Shown here: positions 7,834 through 15,577 of the stretch, piece after piece | How the letters are laid out: each line of letters begins with the position of its first letter | Numbering within the stretch: position 1 is the first letter of the stretch | Assembly (NCBI GenBank): GCA_018607905.1 | Contig: JABBAP010000009.1 | Coordinates: 1-39,147, forward strand | Direction: 5' to 3' | Source: Paracoccaceae bacterium | GTDB lineage: Bacteria > Pseudomonadota > Alphaproteobacteria > Rhodobacterales > Rhodobacteraceae | Length of the DNA: 39,147 nt | The notes under the pieces: model-generated | What the model saw: only the letters and a program-made list of their open reading frames with translations | What the model was told of the DNA's origin: nothing | Databases searched by the model: none | Position numbers and translations under genes: made by a program

Positions 7834-8634
7834 ATGATAGATTGGAACGATGCGTTTTTAAACGGCGCCTACATCGACGGAGCACCCGATTACCTCGCGC
7901 GTTGGACAACATCCGCAACCGCCTTTCGCGCCCAGCATTCCGACGCGGCCTTGCACCAATCCTATGGCCCCGCACCGCGCAATCGGTTCGATCTGTTCCG
8001 CGCCCCAAACGCAAAAGGTACTGTCATTTTCGTTCACGGCGGCTATTGGCACCAACTCGATAAATCCTTCTGGTCGCATCTTGCCGCTGGCCCGCTGGCA
8101 CACGGTTGGAACGTCGCATTCCCCGAATACACCCTTGCCCCAGATGCGCGGATTACCGACATCACCGCTGAAATCGCCACCGCAATCACCACCATCGCGG
8201 GCATCACAAATGGCCCGATCCGCCTCACGGGCCACTCCGCTGGGGGCCACCTTGTGTCGCGCATGAACAGCGTCACAGGCGGCTTGGCCCCCGCCATCCA
8301 AACCCGCATCAAACACACGGTATCCATTTCAGGCGTCCACGATCTGCGCCCGCTTGTGGCCACCGAAATGAACACCATCCTCGGCCTCGATGAACTAGAA
8401 GCCATCAACGAAAGCCCAGCCCTCATCGCGCCACTGCCCGACACCTCCATCACCTTTTGGGTCGGCGCAGGCGAACGCCCCGAATTCTTGCGCCAAACCC
8501 GTTTCATAACCGAGGCGTGGTCACGGCGCGGCGTTAACGCAACCGATCACTACGCCCCAAATGACCACCATTTTTCTGTCATCGAACCTCTAACAGACCC
8601 CAATTCCCCGCTCACGAAGGAGCTTTTGAAATGA
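7834..8634 (+). CDS. alpha/beta-hydrolase, probable kynurenine formamidase
   Basis: A 266-residue alpha/beta-hydrolase with oxyanion motif HGGYW (68-72), nucleophile elbow GHSAGGH with Ser135, and a C-terminal His245/His246 in PNDHHF. HGGYW is characteristic of the arylformamidase branch of the family. It overlaps the kynureninase gene by ATGA, so the two are translationally coupled, which strongly supports N-formylkynurenine hydrolysis to kynurenine and formate. This is the alpha/beta-hydrolase type of formamidase, not the metal-dependent KynB type common in bacteria. No tryptophan 2,3-dioxygenase gene is in the window. A general esterase is the alternative reading. Confidence 0.82.
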   Translation: MIDWNDAFLNGAYIDGAPDYLARWTTSATAFRAQHSDAALHQSYGPAPRNRFDLFRAPNAKGTVIFVHGGYWHQLDKSFWSHLAAGPLAHGWNVAFPEYTLAPDARITDITAEIATAITTIAGITNGPIRLTGHSAGGHLVSRMNSVTGGLAPAIQTRIKHTVSISGVHDLRPLVATEMNTILGLDELEAINESPALIAPLPDTSITFWVGAGERPEFLRQTRFITEAWSRRGVNATDHYAPNDHHFSVIEPLTDPNSPLTKELLK

Positions 8635-9815
8635 CCCAATTCCCACAAAAAGACCTGTTCCACATTCCCGATGGCCTCATCTACCTCGATGGCAACTCCC
8701 TTGGTCCGATCCCCAAAGCTGTCCCTGCGGCCACCCAAAAAATGCTGACAGACGAGTGGGGCGAACTTCTGATCCGTGGCTGGAACAAGGCGGGCTGGAT
8801 GAACCAACCCACCAAACTCGGCGATCAAATCGCACCGATCATCGGCGTAGTCGCAGGCTCCGTCGCCGTAGGTGACACCCTATCGGTAAAAGTGTTCCAA
8901 GCCCTCGCTGCCGCGCTGCAACTCAACCCTGATCGGCGCAAAATTCTGTCCGATAACGGCAACTTCCCCACCGACCTTTACATGGCCGAAGGCTTGATCC
9001 GCACCATCGGCAAAGATCACAAACTAATCACCGTGGACCCGACAGACGTGATCAACAGCATCGACGATGACACCGCCGTCGTGATGTTGACGCAAGTCGA
9101 TTACCGCACGGGCCGCCTGCACGACACTAAAACAATCACCGCCGCAGCCCATGCCGCTGGCGCAATTATGATCTGGGATTTGGCCCACACCGCAGGCGCG
9201 ATGCCGATTGATCTGGCTGGCGCAGAATTTGCCGTTGGTTGCACGTATAAATACCTCAACGCGGGCCCGGGTGCGCCCGCCTTCATCTACGTGCGCCCCG
9301 ATCTGATCGAAACCATCCAACCCGCGCTTTCAGGTTGGCTCGGCCACGATGCGCCGTTCGAATTTGAGCAATCCTATCGCCCAGGACACGCCATCGAACG
9401 CATGCGCGTCGGCACGCCGCCCGTGATCCAAATGGCATCCCTGCAAGTCGCGCTCGATATCTGGAAAGACCTCGATCTAAACGATCTGCGCGCCGCATCC
9501 ATCAAACTGTCCGAACGCTTTATCGCTGGGATCGAAGCCACCTGCCCCGATCTAACACTCGCCAGCCCACGCGATCCAAACGCACGCGGCTCGCAGGTTT
9601 CTTTCGCATTCGATCAAGGATACGCCGCCATGCAGGCCGTCATTGATCACGGCGTCATCGGTGATTTCCGCGCCCCAAACATCATGCGCTTTGGCTTCAC
9701 ACCGCTGTATCTGGACGAATCTGACATCGACGCAGCCGTTGGAATCATTGCAAGCGTCATGACGCAAAAGTTATACACTGATGCCAAATACCAAACACGC
9801 AGCCGCGTAACGTGA
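8631..9815 (+). CDS. kynU: kynureninase
   Basis: A 394-residue fold-type I PLP enzyme that cleaves L-kynurenine to anthranilate and L-alanine in the cytoplasm. Recognisable family segments are the N-terminal YLDGNSLGPIP, Asp183 in WDLAHTAGA (cofactor ring nitrogen contact) and Lys207 in GCTYKYLNAGPG (Schiff-base lysine). Length is typical of the family. The start overlaps the stop of the formamidase gene (ATGA at 8631-8634), so the pair makes anthranilate from N-formylkynurenine. A strong terminator follows immediately after the stop, closing the operon at two genes. Anthranilate use further downstream is not encoded here. Confidence 0.95.
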   Translation: MTQFPQKDLFHIPDGLIYLDGNSLGPIPKAVPAATQKMLTDEWGELLIRGWNKAGWMNQPTKLGDQIAPIIGVVAGSVAVGDTLSVKVFQALAAALQLNPDRRKILSDNGNFPTDLYMAEGLIRTIGKDHKLITVDPTDVINSIDDDTAVVMLTQVDYRTGRLHDTKTITAAAHAAGAIMIWDLAHTAGAMPIDLAGAEFAVGCTYKYLNAGPGAPAFIYVRPDLIETIQPALSGWLGHDAPFEFEQSYRPGHAIERMRVGTPPVIQMASLQVALDIWKDLDLNDLRAASIKLSERFIAGIEATCPDLTLASPRDPNARGSQVSFAFDQGYAAMQAVIDHGVIGDFRAPNIMRFGFTPLYLDESDIDAAVGIIASVMTQKLYTDAKYQTRSRVT

Positions 9816-9819
9816 TCAT

Positions 9820-9860
9820 TGTTTGGGGCTTGGAAACAATGCCCCAAACATGCCTTTTTT
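9820..9860 (+). terminator. rho-independent terminator after kynU
   Basis: A perfect 10-bp stem TGTTTGGGGC (9820-9829) with GCCCCAAACA (9841-9850), an 11-nt loop, and six T at 9855-9860. It closes the kynurenine operon. Confidence 0.9.
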
Positions 9861-9949
9861 GAGTAGGTCTTTCTGGCTTTTTCGCCTCATTTCAGCCGTT
9901 GAAATCATTACATTGCATTTGAGTTAATGATGATTAAAGCGTTGCGAGT

Positions 9950-10654
9950 GTGTCCATGCCCATAGATCAATCTATGCCCTTAACGGTCGAAAATACCCCT
10001 GTGTACGATCCTGCCGTACGCCCGCCTGATTCCGGACAAATGGCCCAGCGCCCCCAAAGCGTGTCGAGCATTTTGGCAGGAACACCCATCACCACAGACA
10101 AAGGCGACCTGCCGATTGAGTTTCTGCAACCCGGTGATTTTATTCTAAGCAAAGACGATAACTTCGTTCCCCTCCGCGCCATTGGCAGCTATTCCGTGTC
10201 GCGCTGGGATATGGTTCGCCAACCAGAATTGCGCCCGATTGTTTTCCCGATCGGCAGCATCGGCAACGAAACCGAATTGCGTTTCTGCGGCATGCACCGC
10301 GTTTTTCTAACCTCCGTGTTTGCCGACATGATTTTTGGCACACCCGATGTGCTTGCCCCCGCCCGCAGCTGTGTTGGCCATCGCGGCATCTTTGAAGATG
10401 CGCGCAAAAAGCCGCCGCAATATTATCAACTTCTGCTAGATCGTCATGAGCTGATCGGTTCAGCAAACGCCTGGAGCGAAAGCCTCTTCCTCGGCGATGT
10501 TCCCAACCAAACCCAAGAACACCCGCGCGATTGGATCAGAGCAAATGATTTTGATGTGGCGCAAATCTTGCACACAGAAACCGCGCGCATGACCTTGGAT
10601 CAACGGGAATCCCGCGTTCTATTTAACAAAATGAATGGCGATTCCGACGCTTAA
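9950..10654 (+). CDS. Hint (Hedgehog/intein-like) domain protein
   Basis: A 234-residue protein with a Hint_2-type domain from about residue 38: SSILAGTPITTDKG, then LPIEFLQPGDFILSKDD and the His-containing block GMHRVFLTS. The first residue of such domains is normally a Cys that performs the N-S acyl shift; here the aligned residue is Ser40. Self-processing may therefore be altered or lost, although Ser can serve in some inteins. Rhodobacteraceae often carry many Hint_2 proteins, frequently at the end of large secreted proteins; this one is free-standing with a short disordered N terminus. The start is either GTG 9950 or ATG 9956; no strong ribosome-binding site discriminates. Confidence 0.75.
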   Translation: MSMPIDQSMPLTVENTPVYDPAVRPPDSGQMAQRPQSVSSILAGTPITTDKGDLPIEFLQPGDFILSKDDNFVPLRAIGSYSVSRWDMVRQPELRPIVFPIGSIGNETELRFCGMHRVFLTSVFADMIFGTPDVLAPARSCVGHRGIFEDARKKPPQYYQLLLDRHELIGSANAWSESLFLGDVPNQTQEHPRDWIRANDFDVAQILHTETARMTLDQRESRVLFNKMNGDSDA

Positions 10655-10665
10655 CATGATCAGCG

Positions 10666-10698
10666 TTTCGCCCTTTATAATAAGGGCGAAATTGTCCT
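10666..10698 (+). terminator. hairpin after the Hint-domain gene
   Basis: A perfect 10-bp stem TTTCGCCCTT (10666-10675) and AAGGGCGAAA (10682-10691) with a TATAAT loop lies 11 bp after the stop. Only a weak T-tract (ttgtcc) follows, so termination may be inefficient. Confidence 0.55.
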
Positions 10699-10811
10699 GC
10701 ATCTGTAACAATATGTTACTTGCGCGACTCAGATTTCAGGCATAAATCGAAAATTGCCCGCAAATGGGATTATCCAACTGCGCAAGCGGATTTTCTACAT
10801 GAGAGTTTGCC

Positions 10812-11204
10812 ATGAACAATCGCGTTCATACCCTACTCGTTATCCTATCAACAGTACTGTCCTTCGCCCTACCTGCCGCCGCTGATCCAGCTGTTGGCCT
10901 TTGGAAAACCGAACCAGATCGCAAAAACCTGACCTCCCACATTCAGATCCGCAAATGCGGCCCGAACCTTTGTGGCAAGATCATCAAAGCCTTCGATCCA
11001 ACAGGTAAAGAAGTGAAAACCAAAAACGTCGGCAAAGAACGGTGGTTTCAACCCGTCGGCAACGGCATATACAAAGACGGCACCGTGATCGTGCCCTTGC
11101 TGAACGTAAAAGCCAAAGCACACATGCAACTTATCGGCCGCAAGTTAAAGGTAACAGGCTGCAAAGGTGTGGTTTGCGACGGCCAGACTTGGACTCGCCT
11201 CTAA
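10812..11204 (+). CDS. secreted DUF2147-family protein
   Basis: A 130-residue protein with a signal peptide (about residues 1-24, ending LPAAA) followed by a beta-rich DUF2147 core: VGLWKTEPDR, IQIRKCGPNLCGKI and the closing GVVCDGQTWTRL. Paired cysteines (CGPNLC and CKGVVC) would form disulphides in the periplasm. The family has no settled biochemical role. It has its own upstream region (10699-10811), separate from the Hint gene, and is followed by a stretch with strong RNA-structure potential ending in a hairpin at 11297. Confidence 0.85.
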   Translation: MNNRVHTLLVILSTVLSFALPAAADPAVGLWKTEPDRKNLTSHIQIRKCGPNLCGKIIKAFDPTGKEVKTKNVGKERWFQPVGNGIYKDGTVIVPLLNVKAKAHMQLIGRKLKVTGCKGVVCDGQTWTRL

Positions 11205-11324
11205 GGGTTTTGGCGCAAGGTCCCGCCCGTCGGTTTGGGAGAGCCGAAAGGCGATGGATCGGTGCTAAATAGGTCCGAAAGGGCCAAACAGGGAGCGGCG
11301 GAGTGACCCCAACATCACTCCGCC
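11205..11324 (+). ncRNA. structured 3' region after the DUF2147 gene, candidate RNA element
   Basis: Two stems closed by GAAA tetraloops occur close together: GCC-GAAA-GGC (11243-11252) and GGTCC-GAAA-GGGCC (11272-11285). A 10-bp perfect hairpin follows, GGCGGAGTGA/TCACTCCGCC (11297-11306 and 11315-11324), then AATTATT. GNRA loops are strand-specific, so the structure would be read on the plus strand, as part of the DUF2147 mRNA tail or as a separate small RNA. I do not match it to a named RNA family. Confidence 0.35.
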
Positions 11325-11331
11325 AATTATT
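11297..11331 (+). terminator. terminator-like hairpin between convergent genes
   Basis: A perfect 10-bp stem with an 8-nt loop (ccccaaca), followed by an A/T-rich tail on the plus strand. It sits immediately before the stop of the minus-strand iron-sulphur gene and could stop transcription from the plus side. The opposite strand has no T run. Confidence 0.6.
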
Positions 11332-12307
11332 CTGTTCGCTCCGCCCGTTTCGCCAGCTTTTCCGCCAAATTGAACCCAACACCGGGACGCGACCACGGGC
11401 ATTCGACGATGCAAATCGCGCAGCCTGAATTTTCTGCAAAATACGGGATGCAGGTGTCAAAATCCACGTACCACCGCTCCACCCCGCGCACCATTTTCTT
11501 GTCAGGTTCAATCGCAATCGGCGGGCAAGCATCTTCGCAAATTCTGCACTTTGAACAAAACTCATCGATCCCAAATTTCCGCTTTGGCGTATGTGCAAAC
11601 GGCGCGTTTGTTAAAACCGCAGACAGCCGAAAAGACGCGCCAAACTCAGGATTGATCAGTGATCCGTGCTTGCCCAATTCCCCAAATCCACATTCCAACG
11701 CAGGCGGGATCATCAACATCTTGCCTGCCATCGGCCCTGTCGCGGCCTCGCCATCCCAACCCTGTTCACGCAACCAACCGCAAATCTTTTTTGACGCCGC
11801 CGCCGCACGCCCGTACTGGCGCACAACCTCGACCCCTGCACGAAATTCTGGCGCGTGTTTCACCTCGTCATAATCGTGCTGAACCCCCAGCATAATCACC
11901 GTCTGAAACTCTGTTTCTTGCCCTTCAAAAACCCACTCGGGTTGCAGGCCAGTCACCCCAACCATTTCACAATCACCAGCATCGACAAATTGATCGAGCG
12001 ATGCAGTCCAAGCCGCCCCCGATTGCTGAACCGCAACCGCGTTCACGTCGGGCAGTACCGCATCCAAAACCACTTGCCGCTTGGCCCGTTCTGCCTGCAT
12101 TTCCGCACTGTCGGGCTGCGCCATGTAGAACCATTTTTGCACATCCCCGAACGCAATATCATCAGGATTGGGCGCCCAAAACACCACTTCAGGGCGGCGC
12201 ACAGCACCTTCACCAACCCCATTAATTGCATTTCCCGTCACATCTGGGCGGCGTGCAACCATATCTGGATTCGGGGTAAAGGGTCTGTGTGGATTGGGTT
12301 TTGCCAT
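11327..12307 (-). CDS. reductive-dehalogenase/QueG-like iron-sulphur protein
   Basis: A 326-residue protein of the cobalamin-dependent reductive dehalogenase/epoxyqueuosine reductase superfamily, judged by its overall layout. The C-terminal part binds two 4Fe-4S clusters with Cys251, Cys254, Cys257, Cys261 (CSKCRICEDACP) and Cys286, Cys296, Cys299, Cys303 (CAICIVECPW). It has no Tat signal and no fused reductase domain, unlike respiratory RdhA or the catabolic marine NpRdhA type, and it is shorter than both. A true queG copy is present at 26996, so this is a separate paralogue. It is predicted to be cytoplasmic. Whether it binds corrinoid and what it reduces are unknown. A 4Fe-4S electron-transfer protein without catalysis is the alternative. 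Confidence 0.72.
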   Translation of the reverse strand: MAKPNPHRPFTPNPDMVARRPDVTGNAINGVGEGAVRRPEVVFWAPNPDDIAFGDVQKWFYMAQPDSAEMQAERAKRQVVLDAVLPDVNAVAVQQSGAAWTASLDQFVDAGDCEMVGVTGLQPEWVFEGQETEFQTVIMLGVQHDYDEVKHAPEFRAGVEVVRQYGRAAAASKKICGWLREQGWDGEAATGPMAGKMLMIPPALECGFGELGKHGSLINPEFGASFRLSAVLTNAPFAHTPKRKFGIDEFCSKCRICEDACPPIAIEPDKKMVRGVERWYVDFDTCIPYFAENSGCAICIVECPWSRPGVGFNLAEKLAKRAERTE

Positions 12308-12387
12308 GATCCTTTAACGATACAAATGCAAAGGGGCTGGCGCAACACTCTTGCACCAGTCCCAAAATTCACTTTGATCTAAACCAC

Positions 12388-13407
12388 TTACGGCGTGATC
12401 ATTATCTTACCGTCCTTGATCTGCGTCGCCGCCGCCAGCCCAGACACCACATCGCGCAGCGGCAAATACGTCGCCACGTCCGTTTTCCACGTGCCATCCG
12501 CAAACCGCGTTTGCAACTCTTTTGCAAACCTCGGCATCTCTGCGCCATTCGCCTGCATCCACGGCGTCAGCCAGAACCCTTCGATCACTTTGGATTGGAA
12601 AATCAACTGCCCCATCTGCGTCATCGAAAACAGCTCTGGGTTCAATTTCCCGTAACTCACCCAGCGCGCGCGGTTTGGCATCATCGTGAACACCCGTTCC
12701 GAAATCGCATCCGTCACCGCGTCCAAAAATACCCGTGGTTTCAACTCACGCGAAGCCGCCGCAAACTGCGCATCAAAATCCGCCGCCGTTACATCCAATA
12801 CAACCGTCGCGCCCAGCGCCTTTAGCCCCTCTGCCGCATCCATTCGGCGCACCAAACAGATCGTCTTCAACCCTTTGTCCTTGGCCAACCCCAGCATCAG
12901 TTTGCCGAGCTGGCTCGCCGCTGCAGACATCACAAAACAATCGCCGTTCTTTTCTGCGATATCGACCATGCCAACGGCTGTCAGCGGGTTCACAATCTGC
13001 GCAGCGCCGTCCTCATCTTTTACGCTTGGGTGCAGCGGAATACACATCATCGCCATGGTCACACAATATTCGGACCAAGCGCCTGTGGTCACAAATGAAA
13101 CCCGCTGCCCAACCAAATTCTCGGCACCTTCGCCAGCCGCCACAACATCACCGCAGCCTTCAAAACCAGCCGCCGCACCTTGCACACGCGGCTGCCCGTA
13201 TTCACCCTTGATGAAATGCAAATCAGACGGATTAACCGACGCCATGCGCAGCTTAATCAACACCTGCCCTTTGCCCGGTTTCGGCATTGGCAACATGCCA
13301 TCGCTCAAATACTCCGCCGCATCGTCAATCATCGGCCCTTCGGATCGGCCCGAATACCCATCCAGCTTTTGAATTACAGAAAATGTCTCATTTGGTAGAT
13401 CGCTCAT
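12388..13407 (-). CDS. zinc-free medium-chain dehydrogenase/quinone oxidoreductase-like protein
   Basis: A 339-residue MDR-superfamily oxidoreductase. The N-terminal GroES-like domain contains KLRMASVNPSDLHFIKGEYG and GFEGCGDVVAAG; the nucleotide-binding domain has ASQLGKLMLGLAKDKG and then VLDVTAADFD. The zinc-ligand cysteines of alcohol dehydrogenases are absent, so it is closer to NADPH:quinone or enoyl reductases. I placed the start at 13407 (MSDLPNETFS), which has AAAGGA at the right distance, rather than the ATG 27 bp upstream. It diverges from the SDR gene at 13526, and the 118-bp gap must hold both promoters. Substrate is unknown. Confidence 0.85.
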   Translation of the reverse strand: MSDLPNETFSVIQKLDGYSGRSEGPMIDDAAEYLSDGMLPMPKPGKGQVLIKLRMASVNPSDLHFIKGEYGQPRVQGAAAGFEGCGDVVAAGEGAENLVGQRVSFVTTGAWSEYCVTMAMMCIPLHPSVKDEDGAAQIVNPLTAVGMVDIAEKNGDCFVMSAAASQLGKLMLGLAKDKGLKTICLVRRMDAAEGLKALGATVVLDVTAADFDAQFAAASRELKPRVFLDAVTDAISERVFTMMPNRARWVSYGKLNPELFSMTQMGQLIFQSKVIEGFWLTPWMQANGAEMPRFAKELQTRFADGTWKTDVATYLPLRDVVSGLAAATQIKDGKIMITP

Positions 13408-13525
13408 CGCACAGTCCTTTTGATATGACGCCACGTAGAAGCGCGGCTATTTGCTTGGCATCAGAATAGCGCCCGCCGTAAGGTGTCAACAAACACGCTA
13501 CGGAAACACGCGAAAGGACGCTCCC

Positions 13526-14344
13526 ATGCTCAACGATCTCTTTGGTCTCTCAGGTAAAATCGCAGTCATCACAGGTGGCGGCTCTGGCATCGGTGCCATG
13601 ATGGCGCACGGCTTTGCCCACGCAGGCGCGCGCGTTATCATCTGCTCGCGCAAACTTCATCAGGTCGAGGAAATGGCCGCGCAAATCAACGACACCAATC
13701 CCTCAGGCAGTGTCGAAGCATTTTCTGGCGATGTGTCTTCAGAAGAGGGCATCGACGCCATAACAGCAGAGGTTCTGTCGCGCACCGATAAACTCCATAT
13801 CCTTGTGAACAACGCAGGCATCAGTTGGGGCGCACCCCTTGGCCAGTTCCCGCACATGGGCTGGGAAAAAGTGATGAACGTGAACGTCGCGGGCCTGTTT
13901 CACCTCACCCAAAAACTGCTACCAACCCTGATCGCCAGCGGCGTAGAGGGCGACCCGGCACGCGTTCTCAACCTCGGGTCCGTCATGGGCAAACACCCGC
14001 TTGGCGATGGCGCATACAGCTACTCCGCCTCCAAGGCCGCCGTGCATCACCTCACTGCGATCCTCGGCAAGGAACTCGCTGGCCACCAAGTCACGGTGAA
14101 CGCGCTGGCCCCTGGCCCGTTCCAATCCAAAATGACAGCCTTCGCCACCGCAAACGAAGACCAAGCCAAGGCCGTTGGCGGCGATGTGCCCCTCAAACGC
14201 ATCGGCAAACCGTCCGATATCCAAGGCGCGTCGTTGTTTCTGTGCTCGCAAGCAGGCGCATACGTTACGGGCGCAATTCTACCGCTCGATGGCGGCATCC
14301 ACTTGATCACAGGGCCGAACCTTTTCGGCTCTGCAATGGGCTAA
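13526..14344 (+). CDS. short-chain dehydrogenase/reductase
   Basis: A 272-residue classical SDR. The NAD(P)-binding motif TGGGSGIG is at residues 16-23; LVNNAG, the catalytic Ser in LNLGSVMG and the YSYSASK catalytic Tyr/Lys motif follow in order, with the C-terminal TGAILPLDGG. The ATG at 13526 has AAAGGA upstream; a start 75 bp earlier has no support. It resembles RhlG/gluconate-type reductases but substrate cannot be fixed. The GNAT gene follows 7 bp after its stop, suggesting a two-gene transcript. Confidence 0.9.
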   Translation: MLNDLFGLSGKIAVITGGGSGIGAMMAHGFAHAGARVIICSRKLHQVEEMAAQINDTNPSGSVEAFSGDVSSEEGIDAITAEVLSRTDKLHILVNNAGISWGAPLGQFPHMGWEKVMNVNVAGLFHLTQKLLPTLIASGVEGDPARVLNLGSVMGKHPLGDGAYSYSASKAAVHHLTAILGKELAGHQVTVNALAPGPFQSKMTAFATANEDQAKAVGGDVPLKRIGKPSDIQGASLFLCSQAGAYVTGAILPLDGGIHLITGPNLFGSAMG

Positions 14345-14351
14345 CCCACCC

Positions 14352-14783
14352 GTGGGCATCACAATAGAAATCGCACAAGACGCCGCTGATTTGGCGTCTT
14401 GTTTTACCCTCCGCCGCACCGTTTTCATGGGTGAACAAGGCGTGTCCGAGGCAGAAGAGTTTGACGGCGAAGATGACATCTGCACCCACATCATCGCAAA
14501 ATCAGATGGCGTGGCCGTAGGCGCGGCGCGGTTTCAAACCAAAGACAACGCCGTGAAAATTCAACGGGTTTGCGTGACGCCAGATCATCGCGGCAAAGGT
14601 TTTGGCGCTGAACTGATAGATTTTATCGCTCACCACGTGAAAACTTCACGGTCTGAACACCGATTAATCTTGGGCGCACAGCTCCACGCGATACCATTTT
14701 ATGAAAAGCTCGGATTCACTGCATTCGGTGCAGAGTATTTAGACGCACGAATCCCCCACTCCGATATGGAAAAATTCGTCTAA
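14352..14783 (+). CDS. GNAT-family N-acetyltransferase
   Basis: A 143-residue single-domain acetyltransferase. Visible are the N-terminal CFTLRRTVFMGEQGVSE, the acetyl-CoA loop with RVCVTPDHRGKGFGAELI (the R/Q-x-x-G-x-G/A pattern), and the C-terminal PFYEKLGFTAFG. It transfers an acetyl group to an unknown amine acceptor in the cytoplasm. It starts with GTG at 14352, close behind the SDR stop, and lacks a strong ribosome-binding site, which fits coupled translation. The sequence around RRTVFMGEQGV is typical of the ElaA-like and related small GNATs. Confidence 0.88.
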   Translation: MGITIEIAQDAADLASCFTLRRTVFMGEQGVSEAEEFDGEDDICTHIIAKSDGVAVGAARFQTKDNAVKIQRVCVTPDHRGKGFGAELIDFIAHHVKTSRSEHRLILGAQLHAIPFYEKLGFTAFGAEYLDARIPHSDMEKFV

Positions 14784-14796
14784 AAAGAGAGTGACA

Positions 14797-14883
14797 TCAG
14801 CCGTAAAAAGCCAACATCAAAACCAACAGAATGAATCCGGCGATAAGCCCCATCGCGAATGCAGTCGCAAATATTATTGTCAT
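14797..14883 (-). CDS. possible 28-residue single-pass membrane protein
   Basis: A short reading frame begins MTIIFATAFAMGLIAGF, continues as an almost wholly hydrophobic helix and ends in FYG. An AGGGG ribosome-binding site lies about 5 nt before the ATG at 14881-14883; an upstream in-frame ATG at 14898 has no good site. The small-residue spacing (GLIAG) is typical of helix packing in small membrane proteins that accompany larger complexes. It stands in a 417-bp gap with no larger gene and would be read toward the GNAT gene. No homologue is recognised, and its small size makes chance occurrence possible. Confidence 0.45.
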   Translation of the reverse strand: MTIIFATAFAMGLIAGFILLVLMLAFYG

Positions 14884-14898
14884 TGTTACCCCTAACAT

Positions 14899-15200
14899 TT
14901 TCTACTCGACATCGGGCGGTACATTTACAAAAGCCCGATGTAATTTTTGTCCTGCACCCCATCTGTGCAACCCAAACTAACTCTTCAAGGTTAACCCCCG
15001 ATTATTTCTTGTCCTAACATGGCGTAAGGGCAACTTTTATGAAACATGTTAAACTTTCTCATTCGCGTTGCAAAAATGCAATTACCGTCTGCACTGGTCT
15101 CAAAATCCCGAATTTTAACGCAAAACCAGCCTTTGATGCGCAGCATTACGCCACATTCTTGCCACACTTGCCGCAAGCCAGCTGAAACAGCGAATTCACC
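14899..15200. other. gap without a larger gene; contains one hairpin
   Basis: The only structure I see is an 8-bp perfect stem CATCGGGC (14910-14917) with GCCCGATG (14933-14940), followed on the plus strand by taattttt. It could terminate the SDR-GNAT transcript or form part of the leader of the 28-residue frame on the minus strand. Open frames in 14991-15240 on both strands have unlikely composition and no ribosome-binding site, so I do not call them. Confidence 0.5.
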
Positions 15201-15554
15201 CTACTGCAACTTCACCAGAAACCCTTCGCCCGTGCCGTGAACCTTATCGCGTGGCACGATCAACACACGCTCCACACCCGTTGGTATTTGCACACCACCC
15301 AAAGACCGCGTGAACGGTTGCTCGTTCACATGGGGGTGCGCCAACACACGGTAGCCGAGTTCGGTTCCGTCTTCCAGATACACGCCCCAGCCGTCCGCGT
15401 AATGCTCCCAGCCCGTGTCGCCATGTTTCAACGTCACCGAAAATGACCAAGACCCACCCGATTTTCGCGCATCCACCTTTGTCACTTCGGGGGAATCAGC
15501 AAACGCCGCCCCTGCAAAAACCATCGCTACCGTTGCCCAAACGCCTATTTTCAT
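15201..15554 (-). CDS. small secreted protein of unknown function
   Basis: A 117-residue protein with a signal peptide (residues 1-19, ending GAAFA) and a compact beta-rich body: SWSFSVTLKHGDTGWEHYADGW, then LGYRVLAHPHVNEQPF and VLIVPRDKVHG. It should be periplasmic. There are no cysteines, and the conserved-looking Trp/His/Glu residues give no clear activity. It is transcribed away from asd; the 131 bp between them contain two perfect palindromes (15578-15589 and 15652-15661). I recognise the general type as a conserved hypothetical of Rhodobacteraceae but no named domain. Confidence 0.7.
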   Translation of the reverse strand: MKIGVWATVAMVFAGAAFADSPEVTKVDARKSGGSWSFSVTLKHGDTGWEHYADGWGVYLEDGTELGYRVLAHPHVNEQPFTRSLGGVQIPTGVERVLIVPRDKVHGTGEGFLVKLQ

Positions 15555-15577
15555 CGCAAATCACTCCTTTTGACGCC

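Noticed and set aside
11205-11324. A glycine or cobalamin riboswitch
   Set aside because: The element follows a gene instead of preceding one and lacks the conserved cores of those riboswitches as I know them.
14780-14962. 60-codon minus-strand frame in the gap after the GNAT gene
   Set aside because: Cys/Arg-rich composition and no ribosome-binding site; a different frame in the same place gives a coherent membrane helix with a good site.
14991-15240. Two frames of about 60 codons on opposite strands
   Set aside because: Neither has a ribosome-binding site or protein-like composition; the plus-strand one runs into the secreted-protein gene.
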